Shown here: positions 43,603 through 53,546 of the stretch, piece after piece
Layout: every line of letters begins with the position of its first letter
Position numbering within the stretch: the first letter of the stretch is position 1
Source of the DNA: Pseudomonas syringae
GTDB lineage: Bacteria > Pseudomonadota > Gammaproteobacteria > Pseudomonadales > Pseudomonadaceae
Assembly: GCF_000737245.1 (NCBI RefSeq)
Contig: NZ_JPQU01000023.1
Span: 124,001-188,000 of the forward strand
DNA: 64,000 bases
Reading direction: 5' to 3'
The notes under the pieces: generated by a model
Told to the model about the DNA's origin: nothing
Databases searched by the model: none
The model's input: the letters and a program-made list of their open reading frames with translations, nothing else
Position numbers and translations under genes: made by a program

Positions 43603-44847
43603 ATGTTCGTGAAATATCCGACACTATGGCTCGCTATGACACTGGTTTGCGCTCCCGGTTTGCCGGCCCTGGCCGCCCCTTCTCCCTCAGGGCCGATGAT
43701 CCCTTCAGCGCCGCAGCTCAATGCCAAATCCTGGGTACTCATGGATGCCGCCAGCGGTGACATTATTACCAGTCACGACCCTCATGAACGTTTACCGCCC
43801 GCCAGTCTGACCAAGCTGATGACGGTCTATGTAGCCACTAATGAGATTCAGGCCAGCCGCCTCAAAGAAGATGATCTGGTGACAATCAGCGAAAACGCCT
43901 GGCGCACGGGTGGTTCGCGCATGTTCCTCGATCCGCGCAGCCAAGTGCCCGTGCAAGACCTGTTGCGAGGCATCGTCATCGGCTCAGGCAATGACGCCAG
44001 TGTTGCGCTGGCCGAGCACATTGCGGGCGGTGAAGACACCTTTGCCGACCTCATGAACACCACTGCAAAAAAGCTTGGCCTGGAAGACACTCACTTCATG
44101 AACGCGACAGGGCTGCCAGTGCCTGACCACTACTCGTCGGCTCAGGATATGGCGAACCTGGCTCGGGCAATCATCATTGATGAGTCGGCTTACTACCCGC
44201 TATACAAACAGAAGCACTTCACCTGGAATGGCATCCGTCAGCCCAACAGAAACCTGTTGCTGTGGCGCGACAGTTCGGTAGACGGCCTCAAGACTGGTCA
44301 TACCGAAGCGGCAGGTTATTGCATGGTCACCTCAGCAGTGCGCGACGGCCGCCGCTTGATTACTGCGGTATTCGGCTCCTCCTCAAAAGCCAATCGTGCC
44401 AATGACGCGGGTAAGCTGCTGACATACGGGTTCCGCTTCTTCGATACCCAAACCTATGCCAAAGCTGCCCAAGTGCTGGCAAACCCGATGATCTGGAAAG
44501 GCGAAAGCCGGACATTACCGGTTGGGTTACTGGACGACATTTCGCTTACCCTGCCAAAGAATGTGAATCGCAAAACCGACATTCGCCTGACCCTCAATGA
44601 GCCACTGATTGCGCCAATTGCCATGGGCGCTGTGGTCGGTAGCCTCACACTCTACGAGGGTGACGAGAAACTGGCGACTCGCCCGCTGATTGCGCTCGAG
44701 AGCCAGCCATCAGGCGGTTGGTGGGCACGCACCTGGGATACGGTAAAACTCTTCTTTCTCGAACTTTTTGGCGCGAGTTCAGGATCACTGGTGCCTCATG
44801 TCAGTGGTGTCGCTGACAGCTTTCAGCGCTCCAGCAACAGTCAATGA
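43603..44847 (+). CDS. dacC: D-alanyl-D-alanine carboxypeptidase, PBP5/6 type
   Basis: A 414-residue periplasmic penicillin-binding protein with a signal peptide (LWLAMTLVCAPGLPALAA). Active-site motifs are SxxK in PPASLTKLMTVY, SxN in IGSGNDASVALAEH, and KTG in DGLKTGHTEAAGYC. The C-terminal PBP5 beta domain follows (about 300-390), then an amphipathic tail (WWARTWDTVKLFFLELFG) that anchors it to the membrane. It trims the terminal D-Ala of peptidoglycan pentapeptides. ATG 43603 is used because the signal peptide begins there; the frame opens 19 codons earlier. Whether it is the dacA or dacC orthologue cannot be told from this sequence alone. Confidence 0.85.
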   Translation: MFVKYPTLWLAMTLVCAPGLPALAAPSPSGPMIPSAPQLNAKSWVLMDAASGDIITSHDPHERLPPASLTKLMTVYVATNEIQASRLKEDDLVTISENAWRTGGSRMFLDPRSQVPVQDLLRGIVIGSGNDASVALAEHIAGGEDTFADLMNTTAKKLGLEDTHFMNATGLPVPDHYSSAQDMANLARAIIIDESAYYPLYKQKHFTWNGIRQPNRNLLLWRDSSVDGLKTGHTEAAGYCMVTSAVRDGRRLITAVFGSSSKANRANDAGKLLTYGFRFFDTQTYAKAAQVLANPMIWKGESRTLPVGLLDDISLTLPKNVNRKTDIRLTLNEPLIAPIAMGAVVGSLTLYEGDEKLATRPLIALESQPSGGWWARTWDTVKLFFLELFGASSGSLVPHVSGVADSFQRSSNSQ

Positions 44848-45044
44848 CGCCACTTCGCACTCAACGGTCCTACATGGAACCGCTAGGTGCGACCCCTGCC
44901 CCGTCAGAATCGATGGGTGGAGTGTTAAGTCATTTTTTTCGGCAGTGTTGATGATAATGGGGAACCATCTATCGGTAGTAACCTCGGAACAGCGGGCATC
45001 AAATCAAATGCACGCCAGCGCGTGCCCTAACCAAGGAGGCTCTC

Positions 45045-46715
45045 ATGGGTCAAAATCCTAAGGATGATCTACCCGACAATCCCAAGCCCCTCAGCGATGA
45101 TGGCATTCCCGCTCCCAGTGGAGCAGCAAATCTGATCGACACCGACTACGTCATCGGCCAAGACAACATCAAGGGCGACTTTTCTTTTTCGCTCGACATC
45201 CATGGCAAGGTTTTCATCATTTCGGCAGCTGCGATCTTGCTGTTCGTCATCCTGACATTAGCGCTACAGAATGAAGTCGAACCCCTGTTCAGTTCGATTC
45301 GAAACTGGCTGACCAGCCACCTTGCCTGGTTCTTCATGAGCGTGGCCAATGTGTTTGTCGTGCTGTGCCTGGTGCTGATTGTCTCGCCGCTAGGCAAGGT
45401 TCGCCTGGGCGGTAGAGACGCCAAGCCAGATCACACTTACATCGGTTGGTTTTCAATGCTCTTTGCTGCTGGTATGGGCATCGGCTTGATGTTCTACGGT
45501 GTAGCAGAGCCTATGTCGCACTACGCTGCGTCAATGGGCGGTGTCACTCTGGACGCCAACGGCGTTCGCACCGACTGGGCGCCTTTATCGGGCGCTGCGG
45601 GCGATATGAAAGTTTCCGCCGACCTGGCGATGGCCTCGACGATATTCCACTGGGGACTGCACCCTTGGGCGATCTACGCGATTGTTGCCCTGTCGCTCGC
45701 GCTGTTCTCTTACAACAAAGGCCTGCCGCTCTCGATACGCTCGATCTTTTATCCATTGCTGGGTGAGCGTGTCTGGGGTTGGCCGGGGCATATAATCGAT
45801 ATCCTCGCGGTTTTCGCCACGCTGTTCGGTCTGGCCACATCCTTGGGGATTGGCGCCGAACAGGCTGCTGCGGGGATTGAGTACTTATTCGGGATCAAGT
45901 CCACGAATCTGAGCAAAGTGGTGCTAATCATAGGCATCACAATGATCGCGCTCTGGTCGGTATTGGCGGGTTTGGACAAAGGCGTGAAGCTGCTGTCCCA
46001 GATCAACATGGGGCTGGCGCTGCTCCTGCTGCTGTTCATTATCGTGGTGGGCCCGACCCTGGCTATTTTCACCGGCTTCTTCAAGAACCTGGTGACTTAC
46101 GCCGAGTACTTGCCGGCCCTTTCCAACCCCTTCGGACGTACCGACACCGAGTTCACCCAAGGCTGGACCGCGTTCTACTGGGCCTGGTGGATCAGTTGGT
46201 CGCCCTTTGTCGGGATGTTTATCGCCCGCGTCAGTCGGGGTCGAACCGTGCGAGAGTTTCTCGTCTCGGTGTTGCTGGTGCCTACGGTGGTTTCAGTACT
46301 GTGGATGACCACCTTCGGAGGAACAGCGATCGATCAAGCCACTGTCCAGGGGTTTGTCGGGGTCAAGGATGCCGTCCTGGAGCTCAAACTGTTCGCGATG
46401 CTGGGGCAATTACCGCTCAAGGAAATCACCTCATTCCTCGGGATCATCCTGGTCATTGTCTTCTTCATCACATCCTCAGATTCCGGCTCGCTGGTGATCG
46501 ACACTATTACCGCAGGTGGCAAAGTCGACGCACCTGTACCACAGCGCGTGTTCTGGGCCGTGATAGAAGGCGTAATCGCTATCGCCCTGCTGCTCGGGGG
46601 CGGTCTGGTGGCGTTGCAGGCGATGGCAGTTTCAACAGGTCTACCGTTCGCGATCGTACTGATGGTGGGATGCATTTCGCTGGTCAAAGGCTTGATGTCT
46701 GAACCCCGATCGTGA
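45045..46715 (+). CDS. BCCT-family transporter (betaine/choline/carnitine type)
   Basis: A 556-residue, 12-TM carrier. The glycine-rich segment AAGMGIGLMFYGVAEPMSHY (about 144-163) and the tryptophan-rich TM8 signature AFYWAWWISWSPFVGMFIAR (about 377-396) define the family. It imports quaternary amines or related compatible solutes with Na+ or H+. The hydrophilic N-terminus of about 50 residues is long, and the C-terminus is short (LVKGLMSEPRS), lacking the long osmosensing tail of BetT. AAGGAGG precedes the ATG. Followed by an MscS channel, it suggests local grouping of osmotic functions. Confidence 0.9.
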   Translation: MGQNPKDDLPDNPKPLSDDGIPAPSGAANLIDTDYVIGQDNIKGDFSFSLDIHGKVFIISAAAILLFVILTLALQNEVEPLFSSIRNWLTSHLAWFFMSVANVFVVLCLVLIVSPLGKVRLGGRDAKPDHTYIGWFSMLFAAGMGIGLMFYGVAEPMSHYAASMGGVTLDANGVRTDWAPLSGAAGDMKVSADLAMASTIFHWGLHPWAIYAIVALSLALFSYNKGLPLSIRSIFYPLLGERVWGWPGHIIDILAVFATLFGLATSLGIGAEQAAAGIEYLFGIKSTNLSKVVLIIGITMIALWSVLAGLDKGVKLLSQINMGLALLLLLFIIVVGPTLAIFTGFFKNLVTYAEYLPALSNPFGRTDTEFTQGWTAFYWAWWISWSPFVGMFIARVSRGRTVREFLVSVLLVPTVVSVLWMTTFGGTAIDQATVQGFVGVKDAVLELKLFAMLGQLPLKEITSFLGIILVIVFFITSSDSGSLVIDTITAGGKVDAPVPQRVFWAVIEGVIAIALLLGGGLVALQAMAVSTGLPFAIVLMVGCISLVKGLMSEPRS

Positions 46716-46816
46716 TGCGTAGCGGGTAAGTTAATGAGAACGTGAATTAACGTCATCTGTGAGGTGCATAACTCTGAACAGGAGTTATGTCCTCGCAGGC
46801 TTTCACTGAGGACCCC

Positions 46817-47929
46817 ATGTTTCAAGAAACTACTGATTTTTTTATACACTACCAATTCTTGGGTATTACATTAGCCAATTGGGTAATAGCGCTTCTAGCG
46901 TCCACAATTAGTTTTGTCTGCGCTAGCGCCGTGATTGGGTTTTTCCTTAGAAAATTCCAGGCAAAATCATCACAACCCAATTCCCCTATAAGCCATATCG
47001 CAGTTGAAGTGCTGTCGGGTACCAGTAATACGCTGTTGCTACTCGCGTCCATACTGATAGGCATCGGCTTCCTTGACTTGCCTGAGCGTTGGTTGGGCAG
47101 AGTCAGCAGTCTCTGGTTTGTTGTAGCCGCATTGCAGGTTGGGCTGTGGGCCAACCGGGCCATTGCGCTCGCGCTGTCGCGCTACTTTCGACGCCACGGC
47201 GCCAGCGAAACGTTCCAGGGCAGTGCGCTGGCAACACTGAGTCTGTGGGGCGCGAAAGTATTACTATGGGTCATCGTCGTGATGTCCATGCTCTCCAACG
47301 TTGGTGTGAACATTACTGCCTTCGTTGCAAGCCTGGGTGTAGGCGGCATTGCCGTTGCACTGGCGGTGCAGAATATATTGGCCGATGTTTTTGCTTCACT
47401 GTCTATTGCTGTAGATAAGCCTTTTGAAGTGGGCGACTTTATTGTTGTCGGCTCGCTGTCCGGCACCGTAGAACATGTGGGTCTGAAGACGACACGGATA
47501 CGGAGTCTGGGTGGCGAACAGATTGTGATGGCCAATGCCGAAATGATCAGTAGCACGATACAGAACTACAAGCGACTTCAAGAGCGTCGCATTGTATTTG
47601 AGGTCGCGCTGACCTATGCCTGTTCTCCAGAACAAGCCAGAAAAGTGCCTGAGCTGATTGAAAGTATTATCGGACATCAGGACAAAGCCCGATTTGATCG
47701 TTGTCACTTACGAAACTTCGGTACCAGCGCTCTGGAGTTCGAAACCGTATACATCGTGCTCGACCCAAGTTATAACGTCTACATGGATGTTCAACAGGAA
47801 ATCAATCTTGCAATACTTGAGGCATTCACCGAGTTGGGTGTCAGTTTCGCGCACCCGTCACGCACCATTCATGTGGCCTCGGTCCCCAATGGCAGCGCCC
47901 TCGCCCCCCGAAGTGAGTACGCCACATAA
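46817..47929 (+). CDS. MscS-family mechanosensitive ion channel
   Basis: A 370-residue protein with about five hydrophobic segments in the first 200 residues and the MscS pore helix plus beta domain: ITAFVASLGVGGIAVALAVQ, then SIAVDKPFEVGDFIVVG and LKTTRIRSLGGEQIVMANAE. It opens under membrane tension to release solutes during hypo-osmotic shock. I start it at ATG 46817, with GAGGA 4 bases upstream. An in-frame ATG at 46787 has GGAG only 2 bases away. The 5' end is more AT-rich than its neighbours. Confidence 0.9.
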   Translation: MFQETTDFFIHYQFLGITLANWVIALLASTISFVCASAVIGFFLRKFQAKSSQPNSPISHIAVEVLSGTSNTLLLLASILIGIGFLDLPERWLGRVSSLWFVVAALQVGLWANRAIALALSRYFRRHGASETFQGSALATLSLWGAKVLLWVIVVMSMLSNVGVNITAFVASLGVGGIAVALAVQNILADVFASLSIAVDKPFEVGDFIVVGSLSGTVEHVGLKTTRIRSLGGEQIVMANAEMISSTIQNYKRLQERRIVFEVALTYACSPEQARKVPELIESIIGHQDKARFDRCHLRNFGTSALEFETVYIVLDPSYNVYMDVQQEINLAILEAFTELGVSFAHPSRTIHVASVPNGSALAPRSEYAT

Positions 47930-47968
47930 CCAAGCTTTCAAAAAATGCCTGGCGGACGAGGCAGCAGA

Positions 47969-48691
47969 TCAATCCCACAAGCTACCAATGGAGGTGGCGG
48001 GACAATAGTGATTGGCTATTTGCGCCTGTAGTAACTCGGCAGTCGCGAGGGCATCGGTCAGGGCGTGGTGGGCATGGTAAGTCGGGAGGTTGTAGCGTGC
48101 GCGGCTGTCAGCCAGCCTTATCGAAGGCTCCGGGCGGCGCAGGAGCCGGTCTAGCCATCCCGGCTTCTGCCTGTGCATTCTTGCTTCCAGTTGCATCGTA
48201 TCGATGACCGGGAACTGCACCCCCTCGCCCAAGTACCGGCGAAATGCCTGATCCAGAAAGCCTCGCTCGATATTTCGGTAGTGGACGACCATCACTTTTC
48301 CCGCCATGGCGTCCAACAATGCCTCGACCACCTCCGTCAGCGGGGGGGCATGCAAAATATCGCTATGGGTGATGTGGTGAAAGGTGATCGATTGATCAAT
48401 GAGCTCTGACGGCGGTTTTATCACCCAATACAGCGCCTGGCCACAGCGTATCCGCTGCAAGGTGAACGGTATCAGGCCGATGCTGACAATGCTGTGGGCC
48501 TTGGCGTCAAGGCCAGTGGTCTCGACATCCATTGCGAGCAGCTCTACCTGGTCAATAGGTGTCTGTGCAGCAATGGCCCCCGCCTCATAGAATTTTTGCA
48601 GGCACGGATGAACCGCCTTCCGGGCGAGCGCTTGAAATGTGCCGGCCCAGTCCAGGGTTTCGGGTTTGTCAGTGGCTCTGCTAACGCTCAT
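47969..48691 (-). CDS. DEDDh 3'-5' exonuclease (DnaQ-like)
   Basis: A 240-residue protein with exonuclease motifs ExoI LLAMDVETTGLDAKAHSI (D and E), ExoII region VVHYRNIERGFLDQAF (D), and ExoIII HHALTDALATAELL (H and D). It resembles the DNA polymerase III epsilon family but is an independent exonuclease. Its ATG overlaps the stop of the upstream cNMP/CBS/nucleotidyltransferase gene (ATGA). The pairing of these two genes recurs in Pseudomonas. Substrate (DNA, RNA or a small nucleotide) is unknown. Confidence 0.88.
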   Translation of the reverse strand: MSVSRATDKPETLDWAGTFQALARKAVHPCLQKFYEAGAIAAQTPIDQVELLAMDVETTGLDAKAHSIVSIGLIPFTLQRIRCGQALYWVIKPPSELIDQSITFHHITHSDILHAPPLTEVVEALLDAMAGKVMVVHYRNIERGFLDQAFRRYLGEGVQFPVIDTMQLEARMHRQKPGWLDRLLRRPEPSIRLADSRARYNLPTYHAHHALTDALATAELLQAQIANHYCPATSIGSLWD

Positions 48692-50568
48692 AGGGAGGAA
48701 CGCCCTTTGCCTTGATAGCGAAACCGCAGAAAGTTCTGCGCGTTGCTCAAAACCTGAAACGCCTCTTTGAGGTTGTGCCTTTCACTGGTGGAAAAGTGTT
48801 CTGGCTCGATGTAATTGTCCGGCGTGGCCCCTTGCTCGAGTGCATCTGCCTGATGCCGGATGCGGACCATGGACAAAAACTCCAATGCGTAACGTAAGTG
48901 CTCTACCGCGTCGGGTGGTATAAGCCGGGTTGTGCTGATCGCTTCAAGGCGATCAAAAGAGTTCTGCGTCGTGCTTGCGGCTGCCAGCGCGTGGATGCGG
49001 ATGAGGTCGGTCAGCGGGGCCGTACCTCTGCCCTTCAAATTGATAATCCTTTTCTGCTCGCCGTCTGTTTCCACGACAAAAGTGCGGAAGAATCCCAACG
49101 GTGGCGTGCGGTTGAGCGCGATTCGGGCCATGGCGTTGAGAAATCCAGGATGAGCGCTGGATTTGCGCGCACACAATGTCTTCAGCTCCTCAACCAGTTC
49201 AAGCTGGCCATAGACGCCGTCCAGATCGAAAAAAATACAGCTATTGAGTAGCGTTGCGGGATTGGGCTTTTCGATCCATTGCTCAAAGTAGGCACGCCAG
49301 ACCCGCAATGGCTGCCGCCACTGATCGTTGGTGGCCATTACTCCACCCTTGCAATAGCTGTAACCACAGGCTGCCAGACCATCACTGACAAAGGTCGCCA
49401 GTTTGTGGAAGTAACCGTCATGCAGAACGGGGTCGAAGCGATCATCGAGGACCAGGGCATTGTCCTGATCGGTCACCAGCAACTGTTCATCCCGGGCCAT
49501 GGAGCCCAGCACCATGAAGCAATAAGGCACTGGCGGCGGGCCCAGTTCTTGCTCTGCCAGTTCGATCAGGCGCTGGGTAAAGGCGCGGCCGATGCCGGAA
49601 ATTGCGCTGCCGATCATGTGCGCCGTTGCGCCATCGCGCACCATCCTGATGTACGTCCCGCGCAGGTCTCTGAGTAATGATCGAAGTCCGGCGACTGAGG
49701 TCTGATTAGATATTCGGTTGACCAGGTACAGGCTGCTCTGCGACTCGTAGCGGATGATATCCGACAGGTTGATCAGCCCCAGGGTACGGCCCTTGTGAAC
49801 GACCGGCAGGTGATGAATATTACGCCGGAGCATGACCAGCATGGCCTCGAACACCGAATCATCTGCCTGTATTGCTACAGGATCGCGGGACATGATCTCA
49901 CTGATGGCGGTACAGCCATCGCTTCGCCCCATCGCAACCACGCGGGTGCGCAAATCCCGATCAGTCACTATCCCGACCATCTTTGCTGCTTCCCGGTCAG
50001 CCGGGGCCATGACCACGACACAAGCAACGCTTTGCTCGGTCATGACTTTGGCGGCGTCATGCACCGAGGTATCGCTAGTGACCGACACCAGAGATCGGGA
50101 GACCAAGGCCCGACATTTGAGCTGCGTCAGTTCGCTCGCACGCCCCTGTGCCTCGACGGCAGACTTGAGCCTGGAGTGGCCCTCAGCCTCGACAAAATCG
50201 GCAAAAGCATCGTGCTGCTCGCAAAGCTGGGCGAACACATCGGCAGGGATAAAGTAAATCAGGCTGTCTTCCAGGGCTCGGGCTGGAAAGCGAACTTTGT
50301 TGCTGCGCAGTAAGCCTGCCTGACCAAAGATATCGCCCTCAACCAGCCGGTTGTAGAGCTCCCCTGTTCGGCGGTAAACCTCCACCGCCCCACTGCGCAC
50401 ATAGTGCAAATCCTGGATAACCGCTCCGGCCTCAAGAATATCGCTGCCGGCTTTGAAATAGCTGACTTCTACGCGCTGGGCGATTGCGTCCAGCGATGCC
50501 TGCGGCAGCGTATCGAAAGGTGCGAAGCGTTGAAGATGATCGCGAATCTCCAGTAACTCGATCTGCAT
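48688..50568 (-). CDS. cNMP-binding / CBS / DUF294 nucleotidyltransferase-like signalling protein
   Basis: A 626-residue cytoplasmic protein. An N-terminal cyclic-nucleotide-binding domain (about 15-130; FKAGSDILEAGAVIQDLHYV, EGDIFGQAGLLR) comes first. Two CBS domains follow (about 155-285; VACVVVMAPADREAAKMVGI, IHHLPVVHKGRTLGLINLSD), then a GlnD-type nucleotidyltransferase domain (about 345-375; MVLGSMARDEQLLVTDQDNA) and the DUF294 C-terminal helices. The GS...D.D pattern suggests the metal site is intact. It may sense cAMP or adenylates and modify a partner protein or nucleic acid. GAGG precedes the ATG. Confidence 0.88.
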   Translation of the reverse strand: MQIELLEIRDHLQRFAPFDTLPQASLDAIAQRVEVSYFKAGSDILEAGAVIQDLHYVRSGAVEVYRRTGELYNRLVEGDIFGQAGLLRSNKVRFPARALEDSLIYFIPADVFAQLCEQHDAFADFVEAEGHSRLKSAVEAQGRASELTQLKCRALVSRSLVSVTSDTSVHDAAKVMTEQSVACVVVMAPADREAAKMVGIVTDRDLRTRVVAMGRSDGCTAISEIMSRDPVAIQADDSVFEAMLVMLRRNIHHLPVVHKGRTLGLINLSDIIRYESQSSLYLVNRISNQTSVAGLRSLLRDLRGTYIRMVRDGATAHMIGSAISGIGRAFTQRLIELAEQELGPPPVPYCFMVLGSMARDEQLLVTDQDNALVLDDRFDPVLHDGYFHKLATFVSDGLAACGYSYCKGGVMATNDQWRQPLRVWRAYFEQWIEKPNPATLLNSCIFFDLDGVYGQLELVEELKTLCARKSSAHPGFLNAMARIALNRTPPLGFFRTFVVETDGEQKRIINLKGRGTAPLTDLIRIHALAAASTTQNSFDRLEAISTTRLIPPDAVEHLRYALEFLSMVRIRHQADALEQGATPDNYIEPEHFSTSERHNLKEAFQVLSNAQNFLRFRYQGKGRSSL

Positions 50569-50860
50569 GGAACCTCAAGGTTGATGTGCGAGGGTGTTGA
50601 ATGGGCTAAATGCCTGAGCAGTGCTGCTGCTCCACCGATACCCACCAAATCACATGTCTCGGTGATGTTCAACCTGGCCATGCTCGTGTGAACAGCCACG
50701 CATCGGGATGCGGTGTCATCAGTATTTCCCCGGATAGCCCGTAACGGGTCGTCTTGCGATGGACATCTGTGTAAAATGCCCCGCTGGGTGTCACCGCAAA
50801 ACGCGGCAAGGCAGGTTTAACTTAGCGCAGGTCGGGCCGCCGCGCGGGGTTATTGTGCCT

Positions 50861-52087
50861 ATGAACCTGGATCCTTCGCGTCTTGAAAAAGACCAAAACC
50901 ATCGAGCAACACCCGCAACGCTGGCTTTTCTCTCTCGCTTTTTCGCTGCCGAATCCGCTGGCGGCCTGATTTTGATGGCGGCTGCGCTGGCAGCACTCAT
51001 CGTCGCAAACTCCTCCTGGTCTGAAACGTACTTCTCAACCCTGCATATCAAATTCTTCGGTCTTTCGATCGAACATTGGGTCAACGATGGGTTGATGGCG
51101 ATTTTCTTCATGCTGGTCGGCCTGGAGATCAAGCGTGAAATGCTGGTGGGTCAGCTATCGAGCTGGAGCCAGCGCGCGCTTCCAGGGTTTGCCGCACTGG
51201 GGGGAATGCTTTTACCTGCCTTGATCTACATCGCCGTCAACTGGGGAAACCCTGAAACCCTGGGTGGCTGGGCGATTCCCGCGGCAACGGACATCGCCTT
51301 TGCACTGGGCGTCCTGTCGCTACTTGGCAAACGTGTTCCTATTTCTTTGAAAATTTTTCTGTCCGCTCTGGCGATTCTCGATGACCTTGGGGCAGTAGTT
51401 ATCATCGCGCTTTTCTACACCAGTGGTTTGTCCATCAGCATGCTCCTGGCATCGCTGGCCGTGACCGTTTTTCTGGTCGTGTTAAACCGTTGTGGCGTAA
51501 GGAAGCTCTGGCCTTACCTGGTGGCGGGCGGTTTACTGTGGTTCTTCATGCTCCAGTCTGGAGTCCATGCGACGCTGGCAGGGGTCATTCTCGCACTCTG
51601 CATTCCGCTAGGTGATTCCAACGACGAGCGAAAGTCTCCTCTTCTCCACCTGGAAGAAAAACTGCACCCCTGGGTCGCCTTCGCCGTTGTGCCGGTCTTT
51701 GGTTTTGCCAATGCAGGGGTTTCTCTTGCAGGCATTTCGCCTGGCAATCTGATTGATCCGGTGCCACTCGGGGTCGCTCTCGGGCTGTTACTAGGTAAGC
51801 AACTGGGCGTATTCGGTTTCTCCGCGATGGCCATTCGTTCGGGCCTGGCAAAACTGCCGGAAGAATGTGGCTGGCTGCAGCTGTATGGCATAGCACTGCT
51901 GTGCGGGATTGGCTTCACCATGAGCCTGTTTATCGGCGCGTTGGCGTTCGCCGGTAATCCGCTACTGGTTGATGAGGTCAAGGTTGGCGTATTACTGGGC
52001 TCGGTCCTTTCCGCCGCTCTGGGAGTTGCCGTTCTTCTCAGTGCAAAACCGGCTGGCATCCCTTCAAAGATGCATCAGACTGAATAG
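50861..52087 (+). CDS. nhaA: Na+/H+ antiporter NhaA (second copy)
   Basis: A 408-residue antiporter starting at ATG 50861 ([11 protein letters not shown]). The frame is open 34 codons further up but without antiporter features. The ion-site aspartates are in [17 protein letters not shown], and [15 protein letters not shown] is the second unwound helix. It lacks the long central loop of the first NhaA copy, so the two are diverged paralogues rather than a recent duplicate. This copy is closer in length to E. coli NhaA. Confidence 0.9.
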   Translation: MNLDPSRLEKDQNHRATPATLAFLSRFFAAESAGGLILMAAALAALIVANSSWSETYFSTLHIKFFGLSIEHWVNDGLMAIFFMLVGLEIKREMLVGQLSSWSQRALPGFAALGGMLLPALIYIAVNWGNPETLGGWAIPAATDIAFALGVLSLLGKRVPISLKIFLSALAILDDLGAVVIIALFYTSGLSISMLLASLAVTVFLVVLNRCGVRKLWPYLVAGGLLWFFMLQSGVHATLAGVILALCIPLGDSNDERKSPLLHLEEKLHPWVAFAVVPVFGFANAGVSLAGISPGNLIDPVPLGVALGLLLGKQLGVFGFSAMAIRSGLAKLPEECGWLQLYGIALLCGIGFTMSLFIGALAFAGNPLLVDEVKVGVLLGSVLSAALGVAVLLSAKPAGIPSKMHQTE

Positions 52088-52192
52088 ATGTAGCGCTACG
52101 AAAACAGCACGTGCCCGCAGACCGCTAACAGCAGCAAAAACCGCAGCATCACATAGCTTCAGCGGGCAATTATTACCGTATTAGAGAAGGTC

Positions 52193-52213
52193 AATATCAT
52201 TCCGAGTGATATT
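52193..52213. promoter_or_regulatory. Palindromic operator candidate upstream of mexE
   Basis: AATATCA and TGATATT are perfect 7-base arms around TTCCGAG, 82-102 bp before the mexE start, in an AT-rich stretch. Its size and position suit a dimeric regulator. MexT (LysR) is the known activator of mexEF-oprN, but I cannot confirm its box here. Confidence 0.5.
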
Positions 52214-52294
52214 AACCTTTGCCTTATTCGATTCGTGCAATACAAGCCTCGGGAACAGAATCCGCCCATCTAATCAATACTGGCGGATTTCCCG

Positions 52295-53536
52295 ATGGCT
52301 CAGACATTCAATCATTTGCGCTTCCCCCTCGCCGCTTTGGCTCTGGTGGTGATAAGCGCTTGCGGCAAAGCGCCTGAGGCGACGATGGCCCCGGCAGCCG
52401 CCAAGGTCAGCGTTGCCAAGGTTCTGGAACAGCCCGTCAATGAATGGGATGAATTCACGGGACGCCTGGAAGCACCGGAAACTGTCGAAATCCGCCCACG
52501 GGTTTCCGGCCAGATCGACGCCGTCGCCTTTACCGATGGTGCACTGGTCAAGAAAGGTGACTTGTTGTTCCAGATCGACCCTCGCCCTTTCCAGTCGGAA
52601 GTTCGTCGCCTGGAAGCCCAGCTTCAACAAGCTCGCGCGACTTCGACCCGCACTGAAAACGAAGCGCAACGCGGTGAACGCCTGCGCACCAACAACGCGA
52701 TTTCCGCCGAACTGGCAGACTCGCGCACCACCACCGCACAAGAAGCCCGCGCCGGGGTTGCCGCCATTCAAGCGCAACTGGATCTGGCGAAACTCAACCT
52801 GAGCTTCACCCGGGTGACGGCCCCCATCAGTGGCCGGGTCAGCCGCGCAGAAATCACCGCAGGCAACATCGTGACCGCCGATGTCACGCCCCTGACCAGC
52901 GTGGTTTCTACCGATAAGGTCTACGCCTACTTCGACGCTGACGAACGTGTCTTCCTCAAATACGCCGACCTGGCCCGCAAAGGCCAACGCGGTCAGACCA
53001 CCCCGGTGTATCTGGGCCTGTCCAATGAAGTGGGGAACCCGCATCAGGGGCAGATGAACTTCGTCGATAACCAAGTCAATCCACGTACCGGCACTATTCG
53101 TGGCCGCGCTGTGTTCGATAACAGCGACGGCAGCTTTACTCCAGGCCTGTATGCACGGGTCAAGCTGGTGGGCAGTGGCGTTTACTCGGCCGTATTGATC
53201 AACGACGAAGCGGTCGGCACCGACCTTGGCAAGAAATTCGTCCTGGTCATGGATAAGGACAACAAGCCGGCCTATCGCCCGGTCGAGCTGGGACCAAAAG
53301 TGGAAGGCTTGCGCATCGTGCGCAGCGGCCTGAGCAAAGACGACACCATCGTAGTCAAGGGCTTGCAACGAGTGCGCCCAGGTCAGCCTGTCACCCCGGA
53401 AGTCACCGAAATGGCCAGCGCCGATACCCTCGCTGCGCTACTTAAACAACGCCAGGCGCTAGAAGCCAGCAACTTGCCGCAAGCGACGCCCAAAACACCT
53501 GTCAAGGTGGCCGGCATCGCTGTGCCACGCGGTTAA
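52295..53536 (+). CDS. mexE: RND efflux periplasmic adaptor MexE
   Basis: A 413-residue lipoprotein adaptor: signal peptide with lipobox (LALVVISACGKAPE, lipidated cysteine about residue 24), then NEWDEFTGRLEAPETVEIRP and VSGQIDAVAFTDGALVKKGD (lipoyl half), an alpha-hairpin at about 100-160, and the matching lipoyl half (ISGRVSRAEITAGNIVTADV). It joins the inner-membrane pump MexF to the outer-membrane channel OprN. Sequence matches MexE closely. It is the first gene of the operon and is followed 10 bp later by mexF. The usual mexS-mexT genes are not upstream here. Confidence 0.93.
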   Translation: MAQTFNHLRFPLAALALVVISACGKAPEATMAPAAAKVSVAKVLEQPVNEWDEFTGRLEAPETVEIRPRVSGQIDAVAFTDGALVKKGDLLFQIDPRPFQSEVRRLEAQLQQARATSTRTENEAQRGERLRTNNAISAELADSRTTTAQEARAGVAAIQAQLDLAKLNLSFTRVTAPISGRVSRAEITAGNIVTADVTPLTSVVSTDKVYAYFDADERVFLKYADLARKGQRGQTTPVYLGLSNEVGNPHQGQMNFVDNQVNPRTGTIRGRAVFDNSDGSFTPGLYARVKLVGSGVYSAVLINDEAVGTDLGKKFVLVMDKDNKPAYRPVELGPKVEGLRIVRSGLSKDDTIVVKGLQRVRPGQPVTPEVTEMASADTLAALLKQRQALEASNLPQATPKTPVKVAGIAVPRG

Positions 53537-53546
53537 GGGACAACTG

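Noticed and set aside
52274..53368. 364-codon frame antisense to mexE
   Set aside because: GC-rich codon bias makes long antisense frames; mexE is unambiguous on the other strand.
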